A stretch of DNA of 64,000 nucleotides from Anniella stebbinsi. Lineage: Eukaryota; Chordata; Lepidosauria; Squamata; Anniellidae. Location of the stretch: NCBI GenBank assembly GCA_029215795.1, contig JARDYH010000007.1, positions 72,098,763-72,162,762 of the forward strand, given 5' to 3'. The notes under the pieces are model-generated. The model was given only the letters and a program-made list of their open reading frames with translations. It ran no database searches and had not been told where the DNA came from. A program made the translations under genes and the position numbers. This document shows, piece after piece, positions 22,597-34,319 of the stretch (position 1 is its first letter; every line of letters starts with the position of its first letter).

Positions 22597-24964
22597 CTTT
22601 TATCTGGAAGTTAATATAAAACAATGAGGGGGTCCTTCCCGAGCCCCCGTCCCCATTGAAACATCTGGAGCCACTTTTCAAGGCAGCTCTTTGCACCATA
22701 CTGATTGATAGGCCCTTGAGTCAGTCATGTATGCAGCAAGACAGTCTGCAAACATGAAAAGCAAAATAAATAAAAATTAAAGACATTCTTAGGAGTTCTG
22801 AGAGTTCTGTTAGATGGGTCAATTCAAAGCCTAATTTACTCATGAAATAAAAGCTTGATGTATGAGCATAAGAAGAGCCCTGCTGGATCAGATCAGGCTC
22901 CCTCTAGTCTAACACTCTATTCACCCAGTGGCCAACCAGCTATTGACCAGGGACCCACAAACAGGGCACAGTGCAACAGCACCCTCCCACCCATGTTCCC
23001 CAGCAACTGGTGTAAACAGGCTTACCACCCCTGATACTGGAAGTTGCACTTAGCATTGAATTTGGCTCGTGCAGATGGGTGAGAATTTCATTTGTATTCA
23101 TTATTGATAAAAAGATAACACCATTTGCAAAGCTTTTCATGTTCCGAACAGAAAGAACTTGAGAAAATTCTAATGTGGGAGAAAAGCCAATCTGATGGAT
23201 TTGCTCATCATTTCTGACAATAGAGTCCTCTACTTTACACTGTGGCCCACATAAGAGGTTCTTTGTGATGCGGCTTTAAAAAGAACACAGAAAAAGGCTC
23301 AAATAAAGAGGATTAGCAAATGCCTAGCAAACACCAGCCTTCTCCACTGCTCATCTACCTACAGAAACCAAGCAAGGAAGCAAGCAAGCAAGCAAGCAAG
23401 CGAGAAACCGTTCAGCCTTCCAGACAACCTCTTGCTAGTTTGCAATTCTACTCACATGTTTTGATTTTAAAACTAGTTTTGACACATCGATTTTCTGGGC
23501 CACGACACAAGACAGTTTTATTCCGGCTCTTGCAAGAAGTTGAAGTGGCTGCAAAGCAGGCTGGGCACTGCAACCCATGGAGTGGAAGCTCTTTATGATC
23601 TGGCACTGCAAATACAAAAAGTCAGCACACACTTCCATGACCATTGTATTTCTCTCCACTTCTATTCCTGTCTGCCCCAGAATGTTCTGCTAGGCATTTT
23701 GCTTCAGGAAAACCTGCTGCCCTGCTCATGTTTTCATCGAAATGTTTTTCTCAGGGCTTGCTCATCACACATCTGCATGGTATCCAGACTGCCCTGATCT
23801 TGCAGCTGTAGCCAGTTTCTCCCAGGTCCGGTGGGTCCCTTTCACATTGGTGGGTTATCTTATGACCATGTATGAACATAGGCCAAGATATGGATCTGCC
23901 TTATAATGAGGAAGATCATGGGTCCGTTTAGCCCAGTATCATCTAGTCGGACTGGTAGTGGCACTCCAGCACCTCAATGTAAAGTTTTATTTAAGAAAAA
24001 GAGACCAGAGAATTTCACAAATCCTCTATTCATTTCCCCCGACAGATGTGGAAAGCTGTTGACCTTTAAAGAGATTGTCTCTTAAAACTCATGTTATAAG
24101 GGTTTCAACAACGCAGCATACAATTCTGCAAGGAGACGGTCAGTCAGGCAGAGAATGTGACTGTGTGGCTTCTTGTCCCTAATAATGCCAAACATTAAAA
24201 AGTCATCTCTTTCTGTTGGAAGAAAGATTCTAATGAAATACACAATTATTCCAAATAAATATACACTGGGGAGAAAGAGCAGGCTTAAAGGTGGGATTTC
24301 TGTCTTCATCTTTGTTCTTTCTTTTCTTTCGCCCTTCCCACATAGCAAAATAGGTAGTCTTGTGAGGTGCTGAGTGAATGAACATTTCTTCATGAGGCTT
24401 CTATTGTGCACTCCTGTTTGGTCACTTATGGGCTTTTGCAGGTCCTTTACATAACATCATCAACCTCCAAGGCCCCTCCCCTCTCTTTGGGTCATTCATT
24501 CTGCATGGGGGAAATGTGATCAAGGACTTCAAAGTGCCCTGCAGTACTATCTGGATGAGATCATGTGAAAAGGAGCCAATTTATCCCACAAGGAATCTGG
24601 AAGCAGAAGCCCAGGTAAGGGTGTGGAACTTTACCCTCCTGTAGAAATGCTCAAGGTGTCTATGTGTAATGACAGAGGTTGAACATCGCAAGGAGCAGAG
24701 CAAGGTAAGATAGCCTTAGCACCCCCTATGTGGGATTCCTGTTGGTGAGTCATCCAGTGCAAAGAGGGAGAGGGTGTTTTGCCCTCAATGCAAGCCTTCA
24801 CTTTGTCCCTTTGGAATGAATGGCAGCCATTCACTCACACAGGAGTGAGTCATGTTCATACAATCCTGCTCCCTGTCTCTGTTGATCTCAGCCACTGAGA
24901 ATCAAATCAGTGCCCCACTGCATAGCCTCATGCTTCTATCTGTCTTGCGCATTGATATTTACAA

Positions 24965-25009
<45 letters not shown>

Positions 25010-27622
25010 TAGGTTGAGTCTAAATAGAGACAGATACTTACATTGAACATCTTGTACATTACAATTGTCCGTCTGGCAGCAGAACGTTTTCAGCTGACCG
25101 TATTTTGTAGATGTTGCACTCGCCATGAAATCCCCGTCTTCACATATTTTAGATTTGCTGCATCCCTTGAAAGCTAACCCTATTGGAATTGGCACTGTGA
25201 AAGAGAATTATGAAAAAATGTCTATAGTGACCATAAATCAAGTCAGTCTCCCCCTTGAAATTTTGATTTGGCCCATGGGCTCTAAGCGGTTTGACACCTC
25301 CGCCTTTATTGCTTGGCACTTGATGGGATTACTGAATGTGTGAAAGGGTGGCATTGAAATGGGCATAGTTTCTTTATTTTTATATAACGCTGGACATTAG
25401 AGTCAAGGTTTTGTAATGATTCCTCAAAGGCACATCTGAGTCATTCCAGTATGGCGTAGTAGCTAAAGTGTTGGACTGAGAGTCATGAGATCCAGTTCTA
25501 GTCCCCACTTGGCCATGGAGACTCACTGGGTGTCTTTGGGCCAGTCACAGACTCTCAGCCCAACCTACCTCACAGGATTGTTGTTGTGAGGATAAAATAG
25601 AGTGGAGGAGAAGGATTATGTACACCACCTTAGGTTCCTTGGAGGAAAAAAGGCGGGATGTAAATGCAATAAATAAATAAATAACAAATTCTGGACCAAA
25701 GAAAATGAAATATTTGGGTATATCACGCAAATTGGACTTTCTCTTACAATCAGAAAATCAATTTGTTGTTCAAAGAGTTGCAGTGTTTGCGATTAAGGCT
25801 GCAAAATGTAGAGAAGTGTTCCTCTATTCACCGGAATCTCTCTCTGTAAAGGGCCATAGTAACTAGCAGATCTGAACATTTTAAAATTGCACCTTGACAA
25901 GATTTTAACTATTGCTTTAGCCTTTTTAATTGCAATGTTTTATGGTTGTATAAGTTAAATTCAGCTCAATTTTATGCATCCTGTTTTATGAGTTGATGCT
26001 AAAATGTAATGTTTGTCCCAAATATGTAAACCTTTTATACTTTTAATGATGGATACTGTTTCTTTTTACTTGCAACGGTCCTTGGACTCAGCAATAAAGT
26101 ATTTGAGTTTGAAATTAAGTGAAATTTGAATGTTAAATAGACTGAAAGGATATCTCACTCACATAAACTCACTACAGTATTAAGAGCAATGCAAGTATCT
26201 TCATCCGCTTTACAATCCATCGACACAGCATCTTCCTCATTACATTGTCCTTCCAGGTCAAAACATGTCAGACAGCGCAGAGGGACCACTGCAGATAGGA
26301 GAGAGAGAGTTGTAAATCCTCAGGGCCGCCTATGTCACTCACACTAATTTTGACAAAAAGATGCCGAATTTCTATTTGTAGATCACAATGTCACCATCCT
26401 TCTGTCCAGTCAAGTACCCCAAATGGTTCTGGTGGTACTGGATAGCTTGGTGGTACACTGAGGGAGAGGGGACTGTAAATTCCCACTAATCATTTAAAAA
26501 CCTTAAATACAAGTAATAGTTTGTTGAATAAAATTGTATTTCAAAAAATGAGTGTCAAATGAGAGTCTATCGTCTCAGCTTTGTTTGGCTCATTGGCTAG
26601 AGGTGGGCCAAGATGTGAGCAGTTTTATTTCTTCCTGAGAGGCTAAGTATGGTTTTCACTGCATTCAGTAGAACTTAGAATGTCTCCTAAGAGGGGCATT
26701 CCCTCTCACCCTATCTGTGAAGACAGCCCTGCTCATTTCATTGGCATTTATTGATACCTGTCTGTCTGGACCATTTCTCTAATCTTACTTTTGATCTTTG
26801 AGATGTAGGCGAATGGAACAGACTATCATCCTTATTGGACAGGATTCAGGCCTGCTTTGGGGAAAGAAACAGACTTGGTCACCTTGGTGGACAACCTATG
26901 CCAGAAGCAAGACAAGGGGAATGCATCTTTGGTGATTCTGCTGGACCTCTCAATGGCCTCCAATACCATCAATCATGGTATCCTTCAGGGATACTTGGCC
27001 AATAAATGGACTCAGAGGAACCATGTGGCAAATCATTCTGGTCCCATTGGCTGAGCATTCATAGAAGGTGTTTTGGGGGAAATACTACTACTAAGCCCCT
27101 GAGATTTTCACCTATGGGGTTCATCAGGGTTCTATTTGTCCCCCATGATTTTAAACCTCTCCATGAAACTACTGGGAAAGGGTATCCGAAGATTCTGCTT
27201 GGGTCCATCAATACATTGATGATACCCAGCTCTCTCTGACTCTATTTTAACTTATTTGAAGGAGTGAAATTGTTACCGTAATTAATGCCTGAAGGAGGCG
27301 AGGTTGTCCAGGTATGCTACATAGTAAATTCTCTGCAAGTCTATAGTATAGATTGTGACTGTCATGGTTTTCAGTCAAATCATCATAGAAATGAGAATTC
27401 TTCCATGAGCTGACCCAGAAACTCTGTATGATAAGAAAGCTACATTTCCCAAACTTATTTATTTTTGGAATATATGTATATTCCACCCTTTGTAACCTAT
27501 ATACTGCCTTTCCCAGGTGTCTCTTCACACCCAAAGCAATAGCAAGAACCCTGGAGTGCTGGTTCATACTCACCCGGAGAAAGCAAGGAGAAGAGAAGGC
27601 ATGTGCTCAGCAGTGTCTTCAT
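22406..27622 (-). CDS. Copy B: complete PLI-gamma-like two-domain LU (Ly6/uPAR) secreted protein
   Basis: Five exons (27574-27622, 26163-26288, 25042-25194, 23456-23605, 22406-22596) with GT-AG sites and all-phase-1 introns join to a 669-nt CDS, 222 codons. Order: signal peptide MKTLLSTCLLFSLLSP; LU1 with ten cysteines from LRCLTC to CCQTDNCN; linker; LU2 from LQCPACF through FQGCATEDVC to a final MKC and a short tail. LU2 lacks the terminal CCxxDxCN. Two-LU architecture, length and exon phases fit squamate PLI-gamma, serum proteins that bind secreted phospholipases A2; amphibian sodefrin-precursor factors share the fold, so ligand and tissue are not settled by sequence. A TATA box and a polyA signal are in place. 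This is the only copy with every part intact. Confidence 0.85.
22855..22990 (+). repeat. SINE-like interspersed repeat
   Basis: AAGAAGAGCCCTGCTGGATC through TTCACCCAGTGGCCAACCAGC is a common reptile interspersed repeat module. A diverged copy lies at 3819-3910 in the paralogous position, so it predates the duplication. Confidence 0.55.
23456..23605 (-). CDS. Copy B exon 4 (LU2 first half)
   Basis: 150 nt, phase 1/1; acceptor ATTTGCAG, donor GTGAGT. Reads PLHGLQCPACFAATSTSC, VLCRGPENRC, VKTSFKIKT. It provides the first five LU2 cysteines. Confidence 0.9.
24966..25008. repeat. (GT)n microsatellite
   Basis: About 20 GT units immediately downstream of the exon 3 donor of copy B. Absent from the equivalent place in copy A. 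Confidence 0.95.
25042..25194 (-). CDS. Copy B exon 3 (LU1 second half)
   Basis: 153 nt, phase 1/1; acceptor CTTTCACAG, donor GTAAGT. Reads PIPIGLAFKGCSKSKIC, then TFCCQTDNCNVQD. It closes LU1 with the CCxxDxCN motif. Confidence 0.9.
25437..25690 (+). mobile_element. tRNA-derived SINE (Sauria-SINE-like)
   Basis: Head GGCGTAGTAGCTAAAGTG resembles a Pol III A box, followed by GATCCAGTTCTAGTCC near the B box. The body runs GGCCAGTCACAGACTCTCAG and the tail ends in GGATGTAAATGCAATAAATA repeats. Related copies are at 35485-35690, 37715-37915, 59140-59345 and, inverted, 50955-51190. Confidence 0.75.
26163..26288 (-). CDS. Copy B exon 2 (LU1 first half)
   Basis: 126 nt, phase 1/1. The donor is the GTGAGTGAG at 26154-26162, not the GTGAGT nine bases upstream, because only the former leaves phase 1. 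Reads VPLRCLTCFDLEGQC, SMDC, DTCIALNTVVSL. Confidence 0.85.
26800..27240 (+). pseudogene. CR1/L2-type LINE RT fragment in intron 1 of copy B
   Basis: Plus-strand translation: LVTLVDNLCQKQDKGNASLV, ILLDLSMASNTINH, then in another frame a decayed GxxQGSVLSP block. Short, frameshifted and inactive. Confidence 0.75.
27574..27622 (-). CDS. Copy B exon 1 (start codon and signal peptide)
   Basis: 49 nt from ATG at 27622 to the donor CCGG/GTGAGT. Encodes MKTLLSTCLLFSLLSP, a basic residue followed by a hydrophobic core, with cleavage likely just before the first LU cysteine block. Homologous to MKALLNTCLLLALFSP in copy D. Confidence 0.9.
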
Positions 27623-27697
27623 AATGAGTGGAAGATGAAAAGACCAAAGGACTTGGATCAGAGCTGGACCAATCAAGGTGACTGAAGTGAAGAGGGG

Positions 27698-27717
27698 TTT
27701 ATACAGAAACCTTTATA
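27698..27717 (-). promoter_or_regulatory. TATA box of copy B
   Basis: CTATAAAGG on the minus strand (TATAAAG at 27711-27717) lies 95 bp upstream of the ATG. Copy D has TATAAATT 96 bp upstream of its ATG, so spacing is conserved. A second TATAAAC lies at 27698-27704. Confidence 0.65.
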
Positions 27718-28070
27718 GGTGAAGGGGAGGAGCCCAAGGGCAAAAGCTGGGAAAAACTGGTTTGATGGGATGCGGGAAGTGTCTCTAAACGAATTCACAT
27801 GTCATTGTGGAAAACTATGAGTTGGTTTTCTGGAAACCCATGAAATGTTGGCAGTCCAGCCTAAAATCTGTTTCACCACTCTGGCTGTGAGAAAATATGA
27901 CTGCAGACAGCTCCAAAGATCTGATTGTACAGTACCTGGCATTCTCTTCCTGGCAAGATGGCATCCCTGATCTGTTGCAAAAAGGGCTTGCTATCAAGTG
28001 AAGATCACTCAGGAAGTCTGTAAAGAAAAAAGAAGTTACAGGAGCCTGGTGAATTTCTTCAATCACTCTA
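27718..28070 (-). promoter_or_regulatory. Upstream flank of copy B conserved with copy D
   Basis: Alignable by eye with 49060-49440: shared words include AAAGCTGG, CAACTGGTTT/AAACTGGTTT, CCAGTCTAGCCTAAAA/CCAGCCTAAAA, and TTCCTGGCAA, ending at TGTAAAGAAAA. About 380 bp of shared proximal promoter or 5' flank. No specific factor sites are claimed. Confidence 0.5.
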
Positions 28071-28524
28071 TGGGTGTTTTCAGACGTGGGGGAATAACAC
28101 GTTTCCCCACCATTTCTTTGCCTCCTGCTTCTGTCCCACATTAGGGACTAGGAGTCCATTCAGTGGGGGTTTCTGTAGCACCGCTTCTCTGGCACACAGC
28201 AGAGGTTTGGTTTGGTTATAAGACATGGGATGGATAAATGTTTATTGGGGAAAGAAATTGTTAATTGATATTTTCGTATGAAATGAGATGGGACCAAATC
28301 TGTTATATCGATGTAGATGAGACAACAACAAACCACGACCCATGGATTAAAATATTTATCGAAAAGAAATATTCCAACACAAGTTTACTTGCTATACCAA
28401 TTTATTTTTTGATTCTGTGAAAATTAATCTGTACATCAGGAGGCCCAAAATCAGCATATCTAAACCCTCTTTCAGCTTCCACCCTGAATCTCTCACACCC
28501 TCCACCAGCCTCTAAAAAGAAAAT

Positions 28525-28655
28525 GTAAAATAGTCCTCAGCATTTATCTCTCCAGTATGGGAGTCACAGAAGTCCTTTGTTGCACAGCCATGTAAAATGA
28601 AGCTCTTGTCGTAAATGCCCACTGGAAAAGAAGAACAGGCATATGAGTCCTCCAT
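28525..28655 (-). pseudogene. Copy C exon 5, C-terminally truncated
   Basis: Reads MEDSYACSSFPVGIYDKSF, LHGCATKDFC, then INAEDYFTF and stops. Compared with copy F (55700-55897), about 180 bp are missing, with AAAATG joined directly to TAAAATAG near 28525, removing the last Cys and the native stop. The upstream TTTCAG seen in F is TTTCAT here. Confidence 0.8.
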
Positions 28656-29245
28656 CTTGCAGATATTATGAAACCATGAGGGTATTATATTATAAAACCA
28701 TGAAGGTGCCTTGCCCCACCCCCAATAACCCCGAAGTCACTTCTCAGCACAGGTCTTTGCACCATACTGATTACTAGGGATGCTGTGAAAGCCCAACTGG
28801 ATCTGGGAGACCAGCACCTTCCAGCATCTGCCACCCCCCCAGACCCAGTTGGGTGCTCCCAATATGAACGCAGACCCCCACCAGCAGCCACCTGTCCACC
28901 GTGCCGAAAATGTGCACTTCCCCTTCCTGCGTCAATGGCGCAGTGTGGATTCAGGATGATTGCTTCACCCATCCTCTCTGACAAGGTAGTCAGCTCTTCT
29001 AAATTCTGCTTCGCATAAGAGGGACTATGTGATCCAGGGGGGTGGTTTAATGGGAAAAAATGGGGAAATAAATTAGTAAATGCCTAGCAAACGCCAGCCT
29101 TTTCCATTTCTCTTCTACCTGCAGAAAGCAAGCCAGAATGTTAAAAACCATGCAGCCATCTATCCTGCTTGGTGTACATCTGGCCATCCAGTCAACTCAT
29201 CCTAGGAAGTGCTCCCCTCCCCCCAGGAGACCTTCATATATTCCA

Positions 29246-32200
29246 TTATACATCCTTCCAAAATTGTACAGTATCTTTTGAAGATGTTTGCCCCTTCCCC
29301 GATCTTAACACATATTCCAAAAGAGGACTCCATATATCTTCAAAATCATTCTTCCTGGACATTCCCCTCTTTACTTTCAAATTACACGTTAGCTTATCAT
29401 TAAGTGCCATATCCCATGTTTCTTTATACCATTCTTCTATTGTATATTTCCCTTGCCCTTTCCAGTTCTTTGCTATCATTACTCTAACAGGTGCCAGGAG
29501 GTTGTTTATCAATTCCCTCATGCTTATATTCTCATTTTCTTTATCCCATATTGCTAGTAGAGCCAACTTTGGGCTTACTTCCAATTTACTTCCTATTATT
29601 TCATTTATTTCTTTAAAAACCCTTTTCCAAAATTTTTGTACATGTTCACAGCTCCACCACATATGAAAATATGTTCCAACCTCCTGACATCCCCTCCAAC
29701 AATTCTTAGACACTTTTTTATCTATCTGATGAAATCTTACCGGTGTTAAATACCATCTCCATACAGTTTTATAATAATTCTCCTTGATTCTAATCGACAA
29801 AAGCTTTAACATTCTTGCATCCCATATCCTCCCCCAGTTATTTTCATTAATTTGTTCCTTTAAATCATCTTCCCAAATCATTTTGAGAAAGTCTTGGTAT
29901 TCATCATCCTCTATCAAAATTTTATATATTTCACTGGTCAAACCTCTTTTATTTCTAATTTCCCCCTCCTTTCCTCTTGATTCAATGAAATCTTCAAATT
30001 TTGTATTATCTCTACATTCCTTATTTTTCTTTTTCCAATTCTGTGTCCATTGTTCCAATTGTATACATTTAAACCAAGCTATCTTTTGTCCTCTTAATAA
30101 CTCTCCAATTTGCTCCCTATTTGTCATACTTTTAATCCAATCTCTTAACTTAATAATTTTCTGATCCCTCAGACCCCTTTCCAACTCAACTTTTAAATTC
30201 TTTGGGAAGTTTCCCATTGCTACCACTGGGGTAAGAGGAGAATCTCCTGGTATTAACTTCCCTTTAACTTTCTCCCAGATCTCTAAAATATTTTTCAACA
30301 ATGGGTTGTCCAGTCCCCTCAAATCTTTCTTTTGAATTTTAGTAAAAAAAATATTTTGCAGTTTAAAATCTTGTTCCCCTGTTTGCGTCTCTAACCATTC
30401 CAAATCATCCTCCCCTATTATACTATTTACAACATATCTTAATTGATTAGCAATATAATACTTCTTTATATTTGGAAGTCCCAGACCTCCTTTCTTTTGT
30501 GTCTTATACCATAGCCCTTTATTAATCCTTGCTTTTTTATCTCCATTACAATAAGCATTAATCATATTTTGCCAACTCTTTAACTCTACTTCCGGTATTT
30601 TAATCGGTAACATTCTAAACAAAAAATTAATCTTAGGTAATATTTTCATTTTAATAACCGCTATTCTACCAAACCAAGAATGCTTTAATTTTCTATATAC
30701 CTCTAACTTTTCCTCTATCAGTTTTTTCAAGTTAGCAAAATTAATTTCTTCTAATCTATCTAAATCTTTTGCAATATTAAATCCTAAATAACGCGCTATA
30801 TTTTTAAGCCTAAAACCTAATTTAGATTTACACTCCTCCATTTCCTTCTTGTTATAATTATTAAATAACATCATTTCTGACTTCCCCCAATTTACTTGTA
30901 AGCCTGTAATCACCCCAAATTCTCTCAAATGCTTCTTAATCACCTCCCCACTCTCCAGAGGATCTTCTAAAGTCAGTAATGTATCATCCGCAAACAATTT
31001 CATCTTAACCTTTTCTGTCCCTCCTATCCCTTTTAATCTTGAATCCTCCCTTATAACATTCACCAAAATTTCTATCAGTATTGCAAATAAAATCGGTGAA
31101 AGTGGGCATCCTTGTCTAGTGCCCCGGGCTAAGATAATCTGTTGTGTTAACCCATCATTAACTATTATTTCTGCTTTATTATTTGCATACAACTGATCAA
31201 TCACTCCTATAAATTTATCTCCAAACCCAATTTTTTAATAATTATTTTAAGTGCTGGCCATTCCACACAATCAAAGGCTTTGAATATATCTAATGCTAAC
31301 AAACCTGCTTTTAAGTTCCTTTTTTTAATAATATTAATTATATTTAAAACTCTCCCTATTAAATTAGCCATTTGCCTTCCTGAAATAAATCCACATTGAT
31401 CTTTTTTAATATATTTATTTATAAAAGGACTCATTCTTTTTGCCATTATTGCCGTAAAAATTGTTGAATCCTGATTTATTAACGATATTGGTCTGTAAGA
31501 AACTGGATCCGTCAAATCCTTATCTGGTTTCAGGATCAATATAATCAAGGAATGAACCCACGACGGCGGGGTCTTCCCTCCTTCTATTATACTATTAAAT
31601 AACTTTTTCAATTTTGGTATTAATATTCCTCTAAAAATCTTATAATATTCCAGCCCCAAACCATCCATCCCCGGAGATTTCCCTCCTTTTAATTTATCAA
31701 TAATTCCTTCTGTTTCTTTTTCTGTGACTAAACCCTCCATATAATCCCTATCTTGTCTCTGTAATCTTATTTTCCAATTCCTCTCTACATATTCCAATAC
31801 ATTAACCTGTGGATCCATATCTGATACATATAATTCTCTATAAAATTCCTGAAATATATTGAGTTTATCTTTCATTAAATTATGACTTTTACCTGTCTTA
31901 TCTTTAATTGTCCCTATCCAATTCTTTGCCTTTTTTGACTGAGTGGACCTAGTCAGCATCCTAGAATTTTTATTGCTATATTCAAAAAAATCCCTCTTCA
32001 AATATAACAAATTCCTTTGAACCTGTTCTAGCTCTTCTTTCTCTAATTCCTTCTTCTTGGCTTGAATTTGGGCATATAGGCGTCTATCTTTTGTCTCTCT
32101 TAATTTCTCCTCTAAATATCTTACCTCCTTTTCCATCTTTTTATTTTGTGCTTCCTGTTGTTTTCTTAGGACACACATTTCCCTAATACAAATCCCTCTT

Positions 32201-33065
32201 ATAACAGCCTTCATTGTGTCCCATATTATTTCTTGAGAGTTTTGCTCCATTTCATTAATTTCTCATATTATCTGCATTTCTTTTTTTATTTTTTCAACTA
32301 TAGCTTTATTATTTAAAATCATTGTATCCATTCTCCATCTCTTTGCTTCTCTATAATCCTTCTTCATTTTAATATCTGTTGTCATTAATGCATGGTCGGT
32401 GACTTTAATTATCCCTATATCATATAATTTTAGATATCATATTCTTTGACACAAAAATATAATCTATCCTAGAATAACTCTTAAACCTCGATGAGTAAAA
32501 AGTATATTTTCTTTCTTCACCTTTTAATAACCTCCAAACATCCATTAATTCTTTTTCAGCCATTAATTTACTTAAACCCGTCTTCCCACCTATTTTCATA
32601 TCTCTTAATATATTATCCTTATCCTTTCCTTTATCTAATACCATATTAAAATCACCTGCCATCACAATGTTCCTTTTCCCCATTTCTCCCACAGCATTAA
32701 AAACTTCATCAAAAAATTCCATTTGTTTCCTGTTTGGAGCATGTACATTAATCAATATATATTCCTCCTCCCCCACCATACAAAAAATTATCAGAAATCT
32801 ACCCATTTCATCCTTCTTCACTCTTTGTAGATTAATTCCACATTTTTTGAAACTATTATCGCTACTCTTCTCGCTTTAGAGGTACCAAATGCCTTCTCAT
32901 AAATGCCCACATCCCTCATCCTCAGCTTATTTACACCCTCCTTTGATTGATGAGTTCCCTGCAAAAAAATAACATCTGTTTTTTTCTTTTTTTAATAATA
33001 CTTCTATTCTCTTCCTTTTTATAACAGTTCCCAGCCCTTTAACATTTAAAGTTGCAACGCTTAGT
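29246..33065 (-). pseudogene. L1 ORF2 (endonuclease-RT), frameshifted
   Basis: Three main open segments. 32420-32821 is endonuclease (INVHAPNRKQMEFFDEV, VMAGDFNMVLD, YSRIDYIFVSKNM). 31207-32250 runs from linker to RT (GGKSPGMDGLGLEYYK, VSYRPISLIN, DQCGFISGRQM). 29246-31204 is RT and C-terminus (RQGCPLSPILF, LFADDTLLTLED, GGLGLPNIKKYYI, CWRGC...HMWWSC). A one-base frameshift lies at about 31215, and further breaks lie at 32250-32420 and in the endonuclease N-terminus (32825-33065). The catalytic FADD is present, but the ORF is not intact. Confidence 0.9.
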
Positions 33066-33320
33066 TTATTTTCCATCTTCCAACACAATTAGCTCTATAT
33101 TGGTCTCCCCCTGTGATACACATACCCCCTTCCTTTCCCTCCCCCCCACACTTACCCCACACTTCACCCCTCTCCTCACCAGACCCTCCTGGGCAATGGC
33201 CCCAAATAATTTTAGAACTCTTCGGGGGGGGGGGGAGAAGCAGCCCCATAAACCCGGAGTAACAGCTGGCGCTCCCCTCCCTTATAAACTCTTCTTCATC
33301 CCTGTTCCATCCTCATTTCT

Positions 33321-34319
33321 TCATTGACTACTTCCACCTGCGGCACCTTCATCCACCTTGGTTCCTCCATCCTCCGTAGCGTTGACCAAACCCAGTTTCT
33401 CCAGAAGCTCCATCCCTTGCTCACATTATGTTATTCTGTGTTGTTTCCCCAGCCACATAAATCTCAAAAAAACTGGATACCCCCAGCTATATGTTATCGC
33501 CTTCTTCCGCAGGGTAACTGTACAGAGTCTCACACTCTTCCGCCACTGGATCGTTTGAGCACACAAATCCTGATAAACCTCAATTGGTGTTGCTTGTAGA
33601 ATTGGTTGGCCCAGACATCTAATTACTTGCATTAACTTTTCTTTCTTGTAATAATTCGCAAATTTGACAATTATATCCCTTGGGAGCATTCCCTTCTTTT
33701 TATAGCCCACTCTATGGATCCTCTCGATATCCTCCATCACCCACAGTCCCTGGGGGTCCAATTCCTTAATCCAAGCCAATAATATCTCTCTCAACATCTG
33801 TAGATTCTCCCCCTGTTGCTCATGAAAGGATCTAATCCGAATATTTGCTCTTCTATCTCGATCTTCCAGGGCTATCAAATGCAAATCCATCTCTTGCAAT
33901 TGCTGTCCCTGCTGCTTACTGGTTTCCTTAATCTTTTCAGTCTCCTTCTCCAGTTCTGTCATTCTCTCCACCACAGTTTGGAATCCTGTCAAAATTTCAA
34001 TCTGCGAGTCTAGAATGTTGCCTCTTATCTTTTCATCCTGCTTCCTCAAAGCTTCATCTAGCATCATCTTAAAACGATCCATTAGTTCTTCTGGTGACCA
34101 TGATTGACTTTCTTTAGTAGTTTTAGGAACTGCTCCTGGCTTGGTTCCAGCTCTGTAAGCCCCACTTCCGGAAGAAGGCGAGGCTGCCTTCTCCTGTTCT
34201 TTGTCTTTGTCGGCCATTACCCTGGTGAGACGATCCCTGTTTTTATCTGAAGGGTGCTTTTTTGGCTGTCTAACCCAGCTGGGGGCACTTGATTTATGAC
34301 CTGCCAACCTCTTTTTCAT
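33321..34319 (-). pseudogene. L1 ORF1 with a late nonsense codon
   Basis: Minus-strand ORF from ATG at 34319: a basic N-terminus, a Glu/Lys-rich coiled coil (about residues 75-160, ending DLHLIALEDRDRRANIRI), then the RRM and C-terminal domain with IERIHRVGYKKKG and PRDIIVKFANYYKKEKLM. TAA occurs at 33426-33428, but the same frame continues another 34 sense codons (EQGMELLEKLGLV) to TGA at 33321-33323. The parent protein was therefore about 332 residues and this copy stops at 297. Confidence 0.85.

Noticed and set aside
22699..22745. Alternative exon 5 start at TTTGCAG/ACTGTC (22750 region)
   Set aside because: In phase with exon 4, but it reads a non-LU peptide to a stop at TAA before the conserved GCATEDVC block, and it is not conserved in copy A.
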